From contig JAIRRM010000103.1 in the NCBI GenBank assembly GCA_031255975.1, positions 1 to 7,086 of the forward strand: a DNA stretch of 7,086 nt. Direction: 5' to 3'. Both the position numbers and the translations under genes were made by a program. The notes under the pieces were generated by a model. The model searched no databases. It was not told the DNA's origin and was given only the letters and a program-made list of their open reading frames with translations. The stretch comes from Propionibacteriaceae bacterium. Its GTDB lineage: Bacteria; Actinomycetota; Actinomycetes; Propionibacteriales; Propionibacteriaceae. Shown one piece after another: positions 1 to 6,492 of this stretch (position 1 is its first letter; each line of letters begins with the position of its first letter).

Positions 1-149
1 GCATCCAAGGCAACAGTTCCGCCGCCTCAATACCGATCGCCATGACAGAACTGCTACAGAGCGGCGTCGCCCACTCCGGACAGCTGGCACTCATCGTCGG
101 CTTCGGTGCCGGGCTCACCTACGCGGCGCAAGTCGTCACGTTGCCGTAA
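1..149 (+). CDS. fabH: Beta-ketoacyl-ACP synthase III, C-terminal end (partial)
   Basis: Only the last 48 codons are present (frame starting at base 3, stop TAA at 147-149); the start lies upstream of the window. FabH condenses an acyl-CoA starter with malonyl-ACP to begin type II fatty-acid synthesis in the cytoplasm. The visible tail opens with [11 protein letters not shown], which matches the family's GNTSAAS block; its Asn (codon 12-14) corresponds to the Asn of the Cys-His-Asn catalytic triad. It continues with [18 protein letters not shown], the typical FabH C-terminal strand ending in a GFGAGLT-type motif. The catalytic Cys and His are outside the window. The gene lies 45 bases before acpP on the same strand and is followed by fabF, the usual actinobacterial order; fabD would be expected further upstream. 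The family assignment is strong despite the short length. Confidence 0.93.
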   Translation, partial: IQGNSSAASIPIAMTELLQSGVAHSGQLALIVGFGAGLTYAAQVVTLP

Positions 150-182
150 TCGCGGCACCAACAGATCACATTGAACACAACT

Positions 183-189
183 AAAGGAG
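183..189 (+). promoter_or_regulatory. Strong ribosome binding site of acpP
   Basis: AAAGGAG is followed by five bases and then the ATG at 195. This is the strongest Shine-Dalgarno match in the left part of the window and decides the acpP start over an in-frame TTG at 171, which lies upstream of it. A strong site fits the need for far more AcpP than enzyme. Confidence 0.85.
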
Positions 190-194
190 AAAGC

Positions 195-443
195 ATGGCA
201 GACACTCAGGAGATTCTCGCCGGACTGGCGGACATCGTGAACGAGGTGGCGGGAGTCTCCGTCGCCGATGTGCAGTCGCACAAGCGCTTCCTAGATGACC
301 TTGACATCGATTCGCTGTCGATGGTGGAGATCGTCTACGCCGCCGAGGAGAAGTTTGACGTCGAGATTCCCGACGAGGCCGCCAAAGGGCTGAAAACCGT
401 CGGCGATGCCGTGAACTACATCGCTGGGGCCATGCGAGCCTGA
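195..443 (+). CDS. acpP: Acyl carrier protein AcpP
   Basis: This 82-residue acidic protein has the usual length for a discrete acyl carrier protein. It carries growing acyl chains as thioesters on a 4'-phosphopantetheine arm during type II fatty-acid synthesis in the cytoplasm. The attachment motif DSLSMVEI is present, with the modified serine at Ser40 (codon 312-314), at the start of helix II. The preceding FLDDLDI and the later EEKFDVEIPDE are also typical of ACPs. The start is the ATG at 195 because AAAGGAG stands five bases upstream. It lies between fabH and fabF, and fabF begins two bases after its stop, so the two are almost certainly co-transcribed. Apart from the phosphopantetheinyl transferase, its partners here are the FabH and FabF encoded beside it. 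The context makes primary metabolism more likely than a polyketide carrier protein. Confidence 0.96.
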   Translation: MADTQEILAGLADIVNEVAGVSVADVQSHKRFLDDLDIDSLSMVEIVYAAEEKFDVEIPDEAAKGLKTVGDAVNYIAGAMRA

Positions 444-445
444 TA

Positions 446-1693
446 GTGGTCACAGCAGTCATCACCGGATTCGGTGCCGTAACCCCACTTGGTAACGACG
501 CTCCGACAACCTGGCGCAACCTGGTAGCCGGGGTCAGCGGTATACGTCCGCTGAATACGGACTGGGCCGCCGATATCGCGGTGCGGTTCGCCGGGCAGGT
601 AACTGTCGCCGTGGACGAGAAGTTGGATCGAACCCAAGCCCGACGACTCGACAGAGTGAGTCAGTTGTCGCTCATCGCCTACCAGGAAGCGTTTCGTGAC
701 TCCGGCTTGACGGTAGGTGGCTACGACCCCGAGCGCACCGCCGTGTGTTTCGGTACCGGCGTGGGGGGTGTTCAATCCATGCTCACCCAATGGGAGGTGA
801 TGCGAGAGCGAGGCCCGCGCCGAGTCAGCCCGTTCGCCATCCCGATGTTGATGGGCAACGCGCCAGCCGCGCACATCGGGTTGGCCCTGTCAGCTAGAGG
901 GGCGGTACGAACCAACGTTTCGGCTTGCGCTTCATCATCAGATGCGCTGGCCACCGCCCTCGACACCATCCGGCTGGGACGGGCAGACGTAGTGATCGTC
1001 GGCGGTGCGGAGGCCCCACTGCACCCATTCACCATCACCGGATTCGCCCAGATGCAGGCACTCTCCACCCGTAACGATGACCCCGCCGGGGCCTCGCGGC
1101 CCTGGGACATCACCCGTGACGGCTTTGTGATGTCCGAGGGCGCAATAGTGCTGGTGGTGGAGTCACTGTCACACGCACAATCGCGCGATGCCCGGATATA
1201 TGCGAGCGTGGCCGGAGCCGGGGTCACCGCAGATTCGTACGACCTGGTGCAGCCCGACCCGTCCGGACGCGGCCAAATCCAGGCGATGCGGCTTGCTATC
1301 GCCGACGCTGAGTTGACGCCCGCCGACATCGTGCACGTGAACGCCCATGCCACCTCTACCCCAGCAGGCGACATGGTGGAGGCGGCGGCGATACGTGGCG
1401 CGCTTGGCAACGCCGCCGATCAAGTGGTGGTCACCGGCACCAAATCGATGACCGGACACCTGCTGGGAGCCGCCGGGGCGTTGGAGACTTTTGCCACCGC
1501 GATGGCGCTTCATACTCGCACCGTGCCTCCCACCATCAACTTAGCCACCCCGGAGCCGGGGCTTGACATCGACGTGGCCATCACCGGCAGAACCCTACCG
1601 AGCGGGCCACTGGCGGCGTTGAACAACTCGTTCGGTTTCGGTGGACACAACACCGCCATCGTGCTTACCGATCAGCACGCCACCCGCTCTTAA
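446..1693 (+). CDS. fabF: Beta-ketoacyl-ACP synthase II
   Basis: This 415-residue protein is full length for FabF/KAS II, which condenses acyl-ACP with malonyl-ACP to elongate fatty acids. It has the thiolase fold with all active-site landmarks: nucleophile Cys161 in SACASSSDAL, His301 in VNAHATSTPAGD, Lys333 and His338 in GTKSMTGHLLGAAGA, and the C-terminal gating loop NNSFGFGGHN (Phe398). The two-His, one-Cys pattern separates it from FabH, which uses Cys-His-Asn. The start is a GTG two bases after the acpP stop. There is only a weak GCGAG seven bases upstream, so translation probably depends on ribosomes finishing acpP. Its TAA stop lies inside a TTAA shared with the convergent yggS-like gene. 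The adjacent fabH and acpP support a role in fatty-acid synthesis rather than a polyketide pathway, although the sequence alone does not exclude a related KS. Confidence 0.95.
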   Translation: MVTAVITGFGAVTPLGNDAPTTWRNLVAGVSGIRPLNTDWAADIAVRFAGQVTVAVDEKLDRTQARRLDRVSQLSLIAYQEAFRDSGLTVGGYDPERTAVCFGTGVGGVQSMLTQWEVMRERGPRRVSPFAIPMLMGNAPAAHIGLALSARGAVRTNVSACASSSDALATALDTIRLGRADVVIVGGAEAPLHPFTITGFAQMQALSTRNDDPAGASRPWDITRDGFVMSEGAIVLVVESLSHAQSRDARIYASVAGAGVTADSYDLVQPDPSGRGQIQAMRLAIADAELTPADIVHVNAHATSTPAGDMVEAAAIRGALGNAADQVVVTGTKSMTGHLLGAAGALETFATAMALHTRTVPPTINLATPEPGLDIDVAITGRTLPSGPLAALNNSFGFGGHNTAIVLTDQHATRS

Positions 1694-2400
1694 GCGAGAT
1701 AATCCCGGGGCCCAAAGATGGCGCTGCCCACCCGGACACAGGTCGAGCCGTAGCCGATAGCGGTCTCAAAATCACCGCTCATTCCCATGGAAAGCTCCCG
1801 CCACTCCCCCGGCGCTCCGTTTGCCACCAAGGTTTCGCATAGCTGAGCCAACTGCGCGAATCCCCGTTCAGCTTCGACTGGCGCGGCCACCGTCATCAAA
1901 CCCCGTACCGCAAGCCGTGGGTACCTCGTCAGCGTGTCGGCGAACGCCGCCACTTCGGCGGCCGCCAGCCCCCATTTACTCGTCTCCCCCGAGGTGTTCA
2001 CCTCAATAAGCACGTCCAGGGTACGCCCCAACTCTGCCAAACTACGGTCGAGTACAGCGGCCACCCGTACGGAATCAAGCGCCTGGAACTCGTCAGCCAC
2101 CAAAGCCGCCGTAGCTGCCTTGTTGGTTTGTAGATGTCCGATCAACGCCCAGGTCAGCGGGGTGTCAACGGCCAATTCGCTACGCTTCGCGCTTAGCTCC
2201 TGCACCCTATTCTCGCCGAAGCGAGTGATGCCTGACGTCTGCCACACCGCCCGGATCACGCTGACCGGATGGGTCTTGGATACCGGCAACAGCCGTACCT
2301 GCGCCGGATCGCGCCCGGCCAGCGCGCAAGCCGCCGCGATACGTGCCCGCACCGCGGCCACCCGCTCGATGATGGCAGCCGCAATCATCGCGTCATTCAC
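1690..2400 (-). CDS. PLP homeostasis protein, YggS/YlmE/PLPBP family
   Basis: This protein (236 residues with the GTG at 2400) belongs to the YggS family, cytoplasmic proteins that bind pyridoxal 5'-phosphate and keep its free level in balance, with no known catalytic activity. The fold is an alanine-racemase-type TIM barrel. PLP would bind Lys42 in LLPVSKTHP. Other family marks are RFGENRVQE, IGHLQTNK, the VN-x3-E-x2-K-x-G strand near residue 135, and a phosphate-binding C-terminus with SMGMSGDFE followed by GSTCVRVGSAIFG. The start is uncertain: GTG 2409 and ATG 2388 are in frame, but GTG 2400 has AGGTGG five bases upstream and shares one base with the preceding TAG stop. It is the last gene of the moxR operon, an unusual place for it, since in many actinobacteria this family sits near ftsZ and sepF. 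Its stop overlaps that of fabF. Confidence 0.92.
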   Translation of the reverse strand: MNDAMIAAAIIERVAAVRARIAAACALAGRDPAQVRLLPVSKTHPVSVIRAVWQTSGITRFGENRVQELSAKRSELAVDTPLTWALIGHLQTNKAATAALVADEFQALDSVRVAAVLDRSLAELGRTLDVLIEVNTSGETSKWGLAAAEVAAFADTLTRYPRLAVRGLMTVAAPVEAERGFAQLAQLCETLVANGAPGEWRELSMGMSGDFETAIGYGSTCVRVGSAIFGPRDYLA

Positions 2401-3356
2401 TATGGCCACCTGGCCGCCAGTGAGATGACCCCCAAGGCGGCGACGACGGCGAACAGCAACGAGATACCCGCGTAACGTCCCGTGACCTCGGTGGCTTCCT
2501 CAACGTAACCGATCTGGCGTGCGATGGCCTCATAGACCTCGGAGAGATCCTGCCTTGATGCGGCGGAAAACTTTTTGCCTCCGGAACGCCTGGCGATTTC
2601 GGCCAACTCTGAATGATCCACCGGCACTGGAGAGCGGCGCCCGTCCTGGATCACATAACCACCGGGGGTGCCGTAGGCAATGGTGTACACGGGAACCTCC
2701 GCATCCTTAGCGCGACCCGCAGCTGTGGTCGACGAGATGCCGGAGTTGGTGGCCCCGTCGGAGAGCAACACGATGGCACCGGGTGCCGGATCGTCAGGAT
2801 GATCTGGGTCTTTGGGGGCCAGTTCCAACGCCTTAAGGCTGGTTACGATGGCTTCTCCGATAGCGGTGGACGGTGCCAACTCCAGCGAATCAATGGCCCG
2901 CTTCGCCGCCCCGCGATCAGTGGATGGCGGCGAGATGATGGAGGCAGACGCGGCGAATGACACCACCGCCAGGTTGAAACCTGGTGGCAGCATATCCACG
3001 AACTCTTTGGCCGCTTCTTTGGCGGCGGTGAAGCGATCCGGCGAGACGTCCTCGGCCATCATGGAGCGGGACACGTCGATGGCAAGCACGATGGTGGCCC
3101 GCTCGCGTGGCACCTGGGTGTATGCCTGTGGGCGGGCGAAAGCCAGTATCAGCATCGTCAGGCTCAACAGTGCCGCCGTCACCGCAAAATGCCGCTTCCA
3201 TTTCGACTCCATCGGCAATATGTTGGCCAGCCTCTGGTTGCGACGCCCCGGGATGATGCGCAGCGACAACACCACGTACAACCCGGCGATCAGCGGTACC
3301 AAAACCAACCACCACAGCCGTAGCGGCTCCATAAAGCTCAGTAGAATCGCACCCAT
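2400..3356 (-). CDS. Membrane-anchored VWA domain protein, BatA-like (second tandem copy)
   Basis: This 318-residue protein has the layout of BatA/Rv1481-type proteins: membrane segments at about 12-31 and 57-74, an extended VWA domain from about residue 86 to 285, and a last membrane segment at about 295-314. The metal-ion-dependent adhesion site looks complete, with Asp94-x-Ser96-x-Ser98 in DVSRSM, Thr164 in PSTAIGEA and Asp200 in LLSDG, so it should bind a divalent cation and a protein partner. VWA proteins in such operons work with MoxR ATPases; the substrate is unknown. The start is the ATG at 3356, with AGGTGG five bases upstream, overlapping the previous TGA by one base; a 25-codon upstream extension would run deep into that gene and lacks hydrophobic or family-like sequence. 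It is a paralogue of the preceding gene, and both end in AARWP. I place it as the fourth gene of the operon. Confidence 0.92.
   Translation of the reverse strand: MGAILLSFMEPLRLWWLVLVPLIAGLYVVLSLRIIPGRRNQRLANILPMESKWKRHFAVTAALLSLTMLILAFARPQAYTQVPRERATIVLAIDVSRSMMAEDVSPDRFTAAKEAAKEFVDMLPPGFNLAVVSFAASASIISPPSTDRGAAKRAIDSLELAPSTAIGEAIVTSLKALELAPKDPDHPDDPAPGAIVLLSDGATNSGISSTTAAGRAKDAEVPVYTIAYGTPGGYVIQDGRRSPVPVDHSELAEIARRSGGKKFSAASRQDLSEVYEAIARQIGYVEEATEVTGRYAGISLLFAVVAALGVISLAARWP
2406..2411 (-). promoter_or_regulatory. Ribosome binding site of the yggS-like gene inside the VWA stop region
   Basis: On the minus strand AGGTGG ends five bases before GTG 2400. The same six bases encode Arg-Trp of the C-terminal RWP of the second VWA protein, whose TAG stop shares its G with the GTG start. 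This decides the chosen yggS start and suggests translational coupling. Confidence 0.6.
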
Positions 3357-4330
3357 CACGGCCACCTTGCTGCCATTGACACGGCTCCCAGTGCGGCGAT
3401 GATGGCGAATGCCAACGCGTACATCGCCCAACGCGCCGTGACTTCGGTCTTTACCTCTTCATAGCCCATGTCGCTACCCAGATCGCCGTAGGCGTCGCTT
3501 AGCTGCCCGGCAGATGCCGCATCGAGGGCGCGTCCATTGCCCGCGGTGGCGATCTCCCGTAACGCCTGATGGTCGGGGGCGACGTTTTCACGGCGACCGT
3601 CGAGATCAACGTAGCCGTTCTCGGTACCAAAAGAGATGGTGTAGACGCGATAACCCGACTCGGCGGCGGCAGCGGCGGCGGTCACCGCGTCGCGGCCAAC
3701 GGTGCTGCTGCCGTCGGAGAGCAGTACGATCAGCCCCGGCGGCAAAGTCTCTTCATTCTCACCAACTGGTGCCTGCCCAATGGCGTTGATAGCCACGTAC
3801 AGCGCTTCCCCGATGGCGGTGCCTTCACGTAACTCCATGACATTCAGTGCGGTGAGAGCGGCGTTGCGGTCGATGGTGGGGGGGCACAACAGCGACGGTG
3901 ACCCGGAAAGCTCCACCACCGCCACGTTGTATTTCGGAGGCAGGGTGCGGATGAACTCGGCGGCGGCGGCTTTCTCGGTCTCGAAACGGTTGGGGGGTAC
4001 GTCCTCGGCCTGCATCGACAGTGAAGCATCCAAAACCACCACGATAGTGGCCCTTTCCCGGGGTTGCTTCTCAATGCCCACCGGTCTGGCCCAGGCACCG
4101 CAGATCATCACCAGTGAACAGAGCGCCATGGCTACCGCCAAATGTCGCCGCCATTGGCTTTGCCGGGGCAGCACCGCGGCGAGCACACCGGTGTTGGTGT
4201 AACGGATACCGGAGCGTTTCGACAGGTGCAGCGCGATGATGTACAGCGCGATCAGCAGCGGCAGAGCCAACAGCGCCCAGAGACGGGTGGCGTTGAAGAA
4301 CTCGAAGGGGCCGACAGCGGTGGGCGTCAT
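3356..4330 (-). CDS. Membrane-anchored VWA domain protein, BatA-like (first tandem copy)
   Basis: This 324-residue protein has membrane segments at about 17-35, 63-80 and 301-319 and a VWA domain between them (about 92-295). The cation site is complete: Asp101-x-Ser103-x-Ser105 in DASLSM, Thr171 in EGTAIGEA and Asp206 in LLSDG. The topology puts the VWA domain between the second and third helices, on one side of the membrane. The start is the ATG at 4330, which overlaps the DUF58 stop as ATGA and has AGGGAG seven bases upstream; a 28-codon extension upstream was rejected because it lies inside the DUF58 gene. In the core block from PRERATIV to the GEA motif, my hand alignment gives 48 of 88 identities with the next gene, so these are paralogues, probably a tandem duplication. 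It probably partners MoxR and DUF58. Odd points are a seven-alanine run near 217-223 and Cys149 beside the domain's PPT motif. Confidence 0.92.
   Translation of the reverse strand: MTPTAVGPFEFFNATRLWALLALPLLIALYIIALHLSKRSGIRYTNTGVLAAVLPRQSQWRRHLAVAMALCSLVMICGAWARPVGIEKQPRERATIVVVLDASLSMQAEDVPPNRFETEKAAAAEFIRTLPPKYNVAVVELSGSPSLLCPPTIDRNAALTALNVMELREGTAIGEALYVAINAIGQAPVGENEETLPPGLIVLLSDGSSTVGRDAVTAAAAAAESGYRVYTISFGTENGYVDLDGRRENVAPDHQALREIATAGNGRALDAASAGQLSDAYGDLGSDMGYEEVKTEVTARWAMYALAFAIIAALGAVSMAARWP
3362..3367 (-). promoter_or_regulatory. Ribosome binding site of the second VWA gene inside the first VWA stop region
   Basis: On the minus strand AGGTGG stands five bases before the ATG at 3356 and encodes Arg-Trp of the C-terminal RWP of the upstream VWA paralogue. 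The TGA stop and ATG start share one A. The spacing and sequence are the same as at the next junction. Confidence 0.6.
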
Positions 4331-5394
4331 TTGCTCACTCCCTGCGGGGGCTGGCTGATATAGCTGGCGGTACGCCGGTAACCCAGCACAAAGTGGGCGA
4401 TGTCCTGCACCCAATCGCGGTCGGTGGCAAGTTGTAGATGGGCCACCCCAGCGCGCTTCATGGCGACCGCTACCCGTTCCCGCTGGCTACGACTGGCGGC
4501 ATCCACCAGCTCCCTGGCTTTCGGATCGGAGGTGTTGACGTAACGAGAAAACTCGGTTTCGGGGTCACGGATGAGGATGTCGCCGATGTCGGGAAACGCC
4601 AATTCGGCGGCGTCCACCACTTCGACACACAACACCTGGTTGCGTACCGCAAGCCGCCGTAACGCCCGCTCCCAATCCGGGGGAACGCTGGGATCCACCT
4701 CGGCCTCACCGGCGGTGAGGAAGTCGGAGACCACCACTCGCAAACCGCGACGTCGCTGCCGCCGGGTCATCTCCTCAATGCCCTGCGCCAAGGTGAGTTC
4801 ACCCGGTGCCCGGTCGGGAACAATGGGCTCTTCCAGCATCTTGCCGAGCAGCCCGTAAAGCGCGCTACGACCGGTGCGGGCGGGCAGTGCCTTCATCTCA
4901 TCCGGCCGCAGAACCAGCCCGCCAAAGCGATCCCCTACTCGCTGCGCAATAAAACCGATGGTGGCGATGGCCGCAATACCGAGATCGCGTTTGGTAACCC
5001 CGGCGGTACCCCAGTTCATGCTGGGGGTCACATCCAGCAGCGCCCAGATCTCCAGTTCGCGGTCAGCGACCGTGTCGCGTACGTGCGGCACGGTGGTGCG
5101 GGCGGTAACCGCCCAGTCCATACGGCGTACGTCGTCCTGACCCGGTACGTACACCCTGGCATCACCTGGCTCGGAGCCGGGGCCGGGCAACAACCCGAGA
5201 TGGTCGCCCTGCAAGAAGCCTTCCAGCCGCCGGACGATAGTCAACTCCAGCCGACGCAACGCGGCTTCGGGGGCAAGCTTGTGCAGCCGGATGGTCTGCC
5301 CTTTAGGAGTCTCCAGCAGCGAGATGGCGGCATCAACGCCCGACTCCGCCTGACTCGGCGGAGCAAACTCCGGCAGTGCATTACTAAGCGACAT
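4327..5394 (-). CDS. DUF58 domain protein
   Basis: This 355-residue protein matches the DUF58 family, found beside MoxR ATPases in many bacteria (Rv1480 in Mycobacterium tuberculosis). The diagnostic block is YVPGQDDVRRMDWAVTART near residues 82-100. It is followed by a VWA-like fold whose metal site is modified: Asp121-x-Thr123-x-Ser125 in LLDVTPSM instead of DxSxS, and SDF at 223-225 where VWA proteins have the later Asp. I see no membrane segment, so it is probably cytoplasmic, unlike the two VWA proteins after it. The start ATG is 18 bases after the moxR stop, with only a weak GAAAG upstream. Its stop overlaps the next start as ATGA. Its function is not established; a role as adaptor between MoxR and the membrane VWA proteins is inference from gene order. 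The C-terminal half has Arg-rich segments such as RRQRRRG at about 211-217. Confidence 0.92.
   Translation of the reverse strand: MSLSNALPEFAPPSQAESGVDAAISLLETPKGQTIRLHKLAPEAALRRLELTIVRRLEGFLQGDHLGLLPGPGSEPGDARVYVPGQDDVRRMDWAVTARTTVPHVRDTVADRELEIWALLDVTPSMNWGTAGVTKRDLGIAAIATIGFIAQRVGDRFGGLVLRPDEMKALPARTGRSALYGLLGKMLEEPIVPDRAPGELTLAQGIEEMTRRQRRRGLRVVVSDFLTAGEAEVDPSVPPDWERALRRLAVRNQVLCVEVVDAAELAFPDIGDILIRDPETEFSRYVNTSDPKARELVDAASRSQRERVAVAMKRAGVAHLQLATDRDWVQDIAHFVLGYRRTASYISQPPQGVSK
4338..4343 (-). promoter_or_regulatory. Ribosome binding site of the first VWA gene
   Basis: On the minus strand AGGGAG is followed by seven bases and then the ATG at 4330. It lies within the last codons of the DUF58 gene and fixes the start at the ATGA overlap. 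Confidence 0.65.
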
Positions 5395-5412
5395 CAGCTA
5401 CTTTCGCGCGTC

Positions 5413-6492
5413 TCAGCGATGCTGACCCTGGTTCCACACCGGGGTCGGCGCTGGAACCATCGCCACGATACGTTCCACCACCTGCGTGGTGGGGATGTTG
5501 TCGGCGATGGCGTCAAACCCGAGCACCAACCGGTGCGCCATCACATCTTTGGCGACCGCCTGCACATCGGAAGGCAGCACATAGTCGCGTCCGTGGATGA
5601 GGGCGACGGCGCGGGCGGCGTTAACCAACCCCAGCGTGGCCCGTGACGAGCAGCCGATGGAGATCACCTTGGTGAGGTCGGGCATACCGAAGTCGGCGGG
5701 GTTACGGGTGGCCATCACCAGTCGCACGATGTACTCGGCCACCAGATTATGCACAAACACATTGGAAGCCATCTTCTGAAGTTGCAGCGTGAGCTTTGGA
5801 TCCAGCACCCGATCTGCCACTGGTACCTCAATCGACATGCGGCGCAGAATCTCTAACTCTTCACTGCCTTTGGGGTACGGCACGTCCACCTTGAGCAGGA
5901 AGCGGTCACGCTGCGCTTCCGGCAACGGATACACACCTTCAGATTCCACCGGGTTCTGGGTGGCGATCACGATGAACGGTGATTCCACGGGATAGGTGGT
6001 GCCGCCGATGGATACCTGCTTTTCAGCCATCAACTCCAGCATCGCCGCCTGCACCTTGGCCGGGGCACGGTTGATCTCGTCTGCGAGCACGAAGTTTACG
6101 AACACCGGGCCGAGTTCCACGTCGAACGTCTCTTTGGACGCCGAATAGACCCGGGTGCCCACGATGTCGGACGGCACCAGGTCGGGCGTGAACTGTACCC
6201 TGGCAAACGAGCCACCCACCACGGTGGCAAAAGTACGTACCGCCAGTGTCTTCGCAGTGCCCGGCACACCTTCCAACAGAATGTGGCCGCGTCCCAGCAG
6301 ACCAACCATCAACTGCTCCACCAGATGCTCTTGGCCCACGATCACCCGCTGCACCTGGGCCAGCGCATCACGCAACTTCAGCGCTGCGGCTTGCACGCTC
6401 ATCGGGGCTCGGGACTCATCAGCGTCAGTGGCGCCGGGGCCATCACCGAATGCGGCTTCAGCCGCCCGCTCATCCTGGGTCTGCTCGCTCAC
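5413..6492 (-). CDS. moxR: MoxR-family AAA+ ATPase
   Basis: This 359-residue protein is a MoxR AAA+ ATPase, thought to act as a chaperone that remodels or activates protein complexes together with VWA partners. Visible motifs in order: Walker A GVPGTAKT at 75-82 (Lys81), the MoxR-typical FTPDLVPSDIVG at 101-112, Walker B LADEINR at 136-142 (Asp138, Glu139), sensor 1 ATQNP at 177-181, and the arginine region PEAQRDRF at 191-198. The C-terminal lid covers about 230-340. The first 30 residues are an acidic, Ala/Gly-rich, probably disordered tail before the AAA+ core. The start is GTG 6492, with AGGAG seven bases upstream. It is the first gene of the operon and is divergent from the pseudokinase-like gene. 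All ATPase residues look intact, so it should be active. Order and motifs match Rv1479 (moxR1) of Mycobacterium. Confidence 0.95.
   Translation of the reverse strand: MSEQTQDERAAEAAFGDGPGATDADESRAPMSVQAAALKLRDALAQVQRVIVGQEHLVEQLMVGLLGRGHILLEGVPGTAKTLAVRTFATVVGGSFARVQFTPDLVPSDIVGTRVYSASKETFDVELGPVFVNFVLADEINRAPAKVQAAMLELMAEKQVSIGGTTYPVESPFIVIATQNPVESEGVYPLPEAQRDRFLLKVDVPYPKGSEELEILRRMSIEVPVADRVLDPKLTLQLQKMASNVFVHNLVAEYIVRLVMATRNPADFGMPDLTKVISIGCSSRATLGLVNAARAVALIHGRDYVLPSDVQAVAKDVMAHRLVLGFDAIADNIPTTQVVERIVAMVPAPTPVWNQGQHR

Noticed and set aside
171..194. TTG start for acpP giving eight extra residues
   Set aside because: The strong ribosome binding site at 183-189 lies within this extension and serves the ATG at 195, which also gives the normal ACP length.
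772..1410. Long minus-strand open frame (212 residues) opposite fabF
   Set aside because: It lies wholly inside a well-supported fabF gene, has no recognisable motifs, and is the kind of antisense frame that GC-rich codon bias produces.
1685..1696. Possible terminator hairpin CGCT-CTTA-AGCG at the convergent junction
   Set aside because: Only a four-base stem with no U-tract on either strand and it lies over both stop codons; too weak to call.
2812..3402. Plus-strand open frame of 196 residues opposite the second VWA gene
   Set aside because: Low-complexity Ser/Arg-rich composition, no ribosome binding site or family motif; a shadow of the VWA gene. The same applies to the frames at 1934-2428, 3702-4202, 5083-5646 and 6155-6643.
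3357..3431. Upstream extension of the second VWA protein
   Set aside because: It would overlap the preceding gene by 76 bases and adds a basic, non-family leader; the ATG at 3356 has a well-spaced AGGTGG and a typical start before the first membrane helix.
4331..4414. Upstream extension of the first VWA protein
   Set aside because: It runs inside the DUF58 gene, whereas the ATGA overlap at 4327-4330 with AGGGAG upstream gives a normal start.
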